9,605 nt of DNA, from positions 1 to 9,605 of the forward strand of contig JASFME010000072.1 in the NCBI GenBank assembly GCA_050117725.1, in the 5' to 3' direction. Within the stretch, counting starts at the first letter, position 1; each line of letters begins with the position of its first letter. The stretch comes from JASFJH01 sp050117725. Lineage in GTDB: Bacteria; Pseudomonadota; Gammaproteobacteria; AKS1. A program made the position numbers and the translations under genes. This document shows, piece by piece, positions 6,691 to 9,605 of this stretch. The notes under the pieces were generated by a model. That model had not been told where the DNA came from and ran no database searches. It saw only the letters and a program-made list of their open reading frames with translations.

Positions 6691-6719
6691 ATTGTAAACT
6701 GCAAGCCCCGGTCGAACAA
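6691..6719 (-). promoter_or_regulatory. Candidate sigma70 promoter for rpsO-pnp
   Basis: Reading the minus strand, TTGTTC (6719-6714) and TACAAT (6696-6691) are separated by exactly 17 nt. The -10 matches the consensus at five of six positions and the -35 at three of six. Transcription would begin near 6684, giving a leader of roughly 40 nt that contains both palindromes. In E. coli rpsO has its own promoter in the same truB-rpsO gap, which supports the reading. Confidence 0.55.
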
Positions 6720-6745
6720 GGAAAAATTGAGAAAATTCCATAGCT

Positions 6746-7666
6746 TCAGGCCGATTTGGCGAGGTGCATGAGCCGCTTCGGTGCGACCCGGCCGTCATCG
6801 AGAATCTGGCCGATGCCGAAAAAACCGTCACTGTCATACAGGCGGACAAGCCCGTCAGCGGGTGCCTGCGAAACCTGTACCGGCTGGCCCTGTTTCAGGT
6901 AAAACGCCAGGTTTTCCGACAAGTCCACTACCGGCCAGTCTGTCAGCGCCGAATCCACGGGCTGCAAACAGCCCATCAGGGCCTCCGGCCCCTGGTCCTG
7001 CCGGCTGCGCAATTCATCCAGAGTCAGCATGTCCTGTTCACCGTATGGCCCCAGCCCGATGCGGCGCAGCATCTCGACATGTGCCCCGCAACCCAGCTCG
7101 TGGCCGATATCCTCAACAAGTGTACGGATATAGGTGCCGCGGGAACAGCTCACAGCCAACTCGAGCGTGTCTTCGCTGAAACCGAGCAATTCCAGGCTGT
7201 AGATCGTCACCCGGCGCGGTTCACGTTCGATCTCGACGCCCTGTCGGGCCAGTTTATAGAGCGGCTGGCCCTTGTGCTTGAGTGCCGAGAACATCGGCGG
7301 GATCTGCTCAATCTCTCCCGTAAAGCGAGTCAGGACTGTTTCGATGGCGCGGCGCTCGAGTGGCGGCACTGCCCGGGTCTCGATCACCTCGCCCTCGGTG
7401 TCACCGGTGCTCGTGACCTGACCGAGGCGGGCCGTGGTGCGATAATGCTTCATCGCATCGAATAAATAACTGGAAATCTTGGTGGCCTCGCCAAAGCAGA
7501 TGGGCAACAGGCCGGTAGCGAGCGGGTCGAGGCTGCCGGTGTGCCCGGCCTTGCGGGCATTGAAAATACGTTTGACGATCTGCAGGGCCTTGTTCGAACT
7601 CAGCTCCAGTGGCTTGTCGAGCACGATGATGCCGCTGATATCACGGCCACGATTACGGCGTCCCAT
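6746..7666 (-). CDS. truB: tRNA pseudouridine(55) synthase TruB
   Basis: TruB isomerises U55 in the T-loop of elongator tRNAs and also helps tRNA fold. The 306-aa length is close to the 314 aa of E. coli. The N-terminal GIIVLDKPLELSSNKALQIVK (12-32) matches the family block. The catalytic motif GHTGSLDPLATGLLP (41-55) holds the nucleophile D47. Downstream, MKHYRTTARLGQVTSTGDTEG, PPMFSALKHKGQPLYKLAR and SCSRGTYIRTLVEDIG are further TruB signatures, and the C-terminal ~60 residues form the family's PUA-like RNA-binding part. The ATG lies 5 nt after the rbfA stop, and the only ribosome-binding candidate, GGTGA (7680-7676), is inside the last rbfA codons, so translation is probably coupled to rbfA. 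Confidence 0.98.
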   Translation of the reverse strand: MGRRNRGRDISGIIVLDKPLELSSNKALQIVKRIFNARKAGHTGSLDPLATGLLPICFGEATKISSYLFDAMKHYRTTARLGQVTSTGDTEGEVIETRAVPPLERRAIETVLTRFTGEIEQIPPMFSALKHKGQPLYKLARQGVEIEREPRRVTIYSLELLGFSEDTLELAVSCSRGTYIRTLVEDIGHELGCGAHVEMLRRIGLGPYGEQDMLTLDELRSRQDQGPEALMGCLQPVDSALTDWPVVDLSENLAFYLKQGQPVQVSQAPADGLVRLYDSDGFFGIGQILDDGRVAPKRLMHLAKSA

Positions 7667-7671
7667 GCTGT

Positions 7672-8043
7672 TTATTCACCTTCAGGATCGGTATCTGCAG
7701 AGTGCTTGAGCCCGGCAAGGAGCTTGTCCATCTGCATGCCGCGCTCAATGGATTCATCGTAGGAAAACTTCAGTTCGGGAATGTGGCGCATACGCATGCG
7801 ACTACCCAGTTCATGACGCAGGAAACCGGCCGCATGATTAAGTGCCTCAACGACATCATGCCGGTGTGCATCATCGAGCGTGGTGACGTAGACGTGCGCA
7901 TACGCAAGATCGCGTGTCACCTCAACGCCGGTAATGCTAACCATGTGCACACGCGGATCCTTGATCTCACGCTGGATCAACATGGCCAGCTCACGCTGAA
8001 TCTGATCAGCAACACGCTGGCTGCGCGGGTATTCCTTGGGCAT
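7672..8043 (-). CDS. rbfA: 30S ribosome-binding factor RbfA
   Basis: RbfA is a small KH-fold assembly factor that binds the 30S neck near 16S helix 1 and is needed for 5'-end maturation and cold growth. The 123-aa product (E. coli 133) starts with the family N-terminus MPKEYPRSQRVADQIQRELA. It has the strand pair KDPRVHMVSITGVEVTRDL, the AAG turn at 71-73, and the signature LRHELGSRMRMRHIPELKF (75-93) followed by YDESIERG. The short acidic C-terminus, DTDPEGE, is typical. It lies 34 nt after infB; no strong Shine-Dalgarno is present, AGG being about 13 nt before the ATG. Its stop is 5 nt before truB. Confidence 0.97.
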   Translation of the reverse strand: MPKEYPRSQRVADQIQRELAMLIQREIKDPRVHMVSITGVEVTRDLAYAHVYVTTLDDAHRHDVVEALNHAAGFLRHELGSRMRMRHIPELKFSYDESIERGMQMDKLLAGLKHSADTDPEGE

Positions 8044-8077
8044 GAATAGTGGTTAACCTGCCGATACGCTAGTTAAA

Positions 8078-9605
8078 TCAGATCTTACGTTCAACCAGAA
8101 CGCGCTCGTAGACCTCGATCTGGTCGCCCGGCTTGACGTCATTGTAGTTCTTCACACCGATACCGCACTCCGTCCCGGATTTCACTTCATTGACGTCGTC
8201 CTTGTGGCGCCGCAGTGATTCCAGCTCACCTTCGTAAATCACCACATCATCACGCAATACGCGGATCGGGTTGGCGCGCTTGACTGTACCTTCAACCACC
8301 ATACAACCGGCGATCGCACCCAGTTTTGATGAGCGGAATACATCACGCACTTCTGCCAAACCAATGATCTCGTCCTTGTAGACAGGCTTGAGCATGCCAA
8401 GAATCGAGCTCTTGATAAGGTCAATCACGTCATAGATGACACTGAAGTAGTGCAGGTCAATGTCTTCCTCTGCAATCAGCTTCTTGGCCGTGTTATCTGC
8501 ACGCACATTGAAACCAATGATAATCGCGCCGGACGCAAGTGCCAGCTGGGCATCTGATTCGGTAATGCCGCCCACCCCGCTGGACACGATTTTCACAGTA
8601 ACTTCTTCGCCAGACAATTTGGACAATGATTCGGTCAATGCTTCTGCGGAACCCTGCACATCGGCCTTCAAGACGATATTCAGTGCTGTCTTCTGGCCTT
8701 CACCCATTTGCGAGAACATGTTTTCAAGCTTGGCGGCCTGCTGGCGCTGCAGCTTCTGATCGCGCAGGCGGGACTGACGGAACTCGGCAACTTCGCGCGC
8801 CTTGCGCTCACTCTCGACGACCAGCATATCGTCACCGGCATCCGGCGTGCCTGACAGGCCCAGGATCTCGACCGGGATGGAAGGACCGGCAGACTCAATC
8901 TGCTTGCCATTTTCATCAATCATGGCACGCACACGTCCAAACTCCTGGCCGGTCAGAATGATATCGCCCTTCTTCAGTGTTCCATTCTGTACAAGCACCG
9001 TTGCGACAGCACCACGGCCCTTGTCGAGCCGGGATTCAACCACGACACCACTGGCCGGTGCATCTTCAACCGCCTGCAATTCAAGTACTTCAGCCTGCAG
9101 CAGAACGGCATCGAGCAACGCATCCACACCGTCACCTGAATGCGCCGATACCTTGACGAACATGATATCGCCGCCCCATTCTTCAGGGATAACCTCTTCG
9201 GCAACCAGCTCCTGGCTGACACGGTTCGGGTCTGCTTCAGGCTTGTCCATCTTGTTGATGGCAATAATGATCGGCACGCCGGCTGCACGCGCGTGCTGGA
9301 TGGCTTCTTTGGTTTGCGGCATTACGCCGTCATCGGCGGCAACGACAATAATGACAATATCAGTGACCTTGGCGCCACGGGCGCGCATCGCGGTAAACGC
9401 GGCATGGCCCGGTGTATCGAGAAACGTAATCATGCCCTTGTCGGTTTCTACGTGATATGCACCGATGTGCTGGGTAATGCCACCCGCCTCACCGGCTGCG
9501 ACACGTGAACGTCGGATATAATCGAGCAATGAGGTCTTGCCATGGTCGACATGGCCCATGATGGTGACCACAGGTGCACGGTGCACCTTTTCACCTTCAT
9601 GCTCC
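8078..9605 (-). CDS. infB: Translation initiation factor IF-2, C-terminal part (5' end beyond window)
   Basis: IF2 is the GTPase that places fMet-tRNA on the 30S subunit and promotes subunit joining. The frame remains open to the right edge; reading leftward it shows EHEGEK before the valine codon at 9586-9584, so that GTG is internal, not a start. Counting from that valine, the G motifs are GHVDHGKT (11-18), GGITQHIGAY (35-44), DTPGH (57-61), NKMD (111-114) and SAHSG (147-151). The beta-barrel domain II follows (~180-280), then the C1 and C2 fMet-tRNA-binding domains, ending EVYERVLVERKI at the normal C-terminus. About the last 508 residues are present; the N-terminal domains of a ~850-900-aa protein are outside. 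It is the upstream gene of the minus-strand operon. Confidence 0.98.
   Translation of the reverse strand, partial: EHEGEKVHRAPVVTIMGHVDHGKTSLLDYIRRSRVAAGEAGGITQHIGAYHVETDKGMITFLDTPGHAAFTAMRARGAKVTDIVIIVVAADDGVMPQTKEAIQHARAAGVPIIIAINKMDKPEADPNRVSQELVAEEVIPEEWGGDIMFVKVSAHSGDGVDALLDAVLLQAEVLELQAVEDAPASGVVVESRLDKGRGAVATVLVQNGTLKKGDIILTGQEFGRVRAMIDENGKQIESAGPSIPVEILGLSGTPDAGDDMLVVESERKAREVAEFRQSRLRDQKLQRQQAAKLENMFSQMGEGQKTALNIVLKADVQGSAEALTESLSKLSGEEVTVKIVSSGVGGITESDAQLALASGAIIIGFNVRADNTAKKLIAEEDIDLHYFSVIYDVIDLIKSSILGMLKPVYKDEIIGLAEVRDVFRSSKLGAIAGCMVVEGTVKRANPIRVLRDDVVIYEGELESLRRHKDDVNEVKSGTECGIGVKNYNDVKPGDQIEVYERVLVERKI

Noticed and set aside
6764..7465. 233-aa open frame opposite truB
   Set aside because: It lies wholly antisense to truB, with no plausible ribosome-binding site or family match. 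Codon bias of the real gene explains the open frame.
8802..9455. 217-aa open frame opposite infB
   Set aside because: This is an antisense shadow of the IF2 G domain; its Ser/Thr/Ala-rich composition is typical of reversed codons.
9584..9586. GTG as a start of a 502-aa infB product, reminiscent of internal IF2 isoform starts
   Set aside because: The frame continues to the window edge, no Shine-Dalgarno precedes the codon, and it falls just before the G1 motif, inside the G domain, where an isoform start would not be expected.
1..9605. A hidden novel system such as a defence island, toxin-antitoxin pair or biosynthetic cluster
   Set aside because: Nearly all the sequence is accounted for by conserved core genes in familiar order. 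There are no recombinase, transposase, phage or effector-type genes and no compositional break apart from the dksA tail.

Overview
The window is an ordinary-looking piece of a moderately GC-rich gammaproteobacterial chromosome. Two chromosomal blocks meet tail to tail at a hairpin near 4181-4204. The gammaproteobacterial assignment rests on a full-type DksA next to GluQ, a YheT-type hydrolase, and the order infB-rbfA-truB-rpsO-pnp. All of these read as close relatives of the E. coli proteins, but several details differ, such as a lysine-rich DksA tail and a short PNPase C-terminus. That suggests a lineage outside the enterobacteria. No genus can be named from the sequence alone.

Plus-strand block (1 to about 4137): dksA enters from the left edge and carries a roughly 100-residue lysine/alanine tail built from tandem repeats. 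A strong hairpin terminator follows, and then gluQ, the synthetase that glutamylates queuosine in tRNA(Asp). Next come a small protein of unknown function, a YheT-type alpha/beta hydrolase, and a secreted protein with Sel1-like repeats and a C-terminal SPOR-like domain. From gluQ onward the gaps are 34, 6 and 10 nt, so these four genes could be one transcript, fed by read-through of the dksA terminator or by a promoter I could not identify.

Minus-strand block (9605 down to 4227): this is the 3' part of the conserved translation and RNA-metabolism operon. It runs infB (IF2, 5' end outside the window), rbfA, truB, rpsO and pnp. The products cover translation initiation, 30S maturation, tRNA U55 pseudouridylation, the S15 ribosomal protein and RNA turnover. 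A plausible sigma70 promoter and two perfect palindromes lie in the truB-rpsO gap, the last palindrome overlapping the rpsO Shine-Dalgarno.

I found no mobile element, CRISPR array, tRNA or rRNA gene, and no stretch over 300 bp lacks a gene. I do not see a new defence or biosynthetic system. The points most worth a second look are the histone-H1/AlgP-like tail on DksA with its exact 48-bp tandem repeats, the terminator pressed against the gluQ start, the rpsO leader palindromes, the uncharacterised gene at 1770-2192, and the Sel1-SPOR secreted protein.
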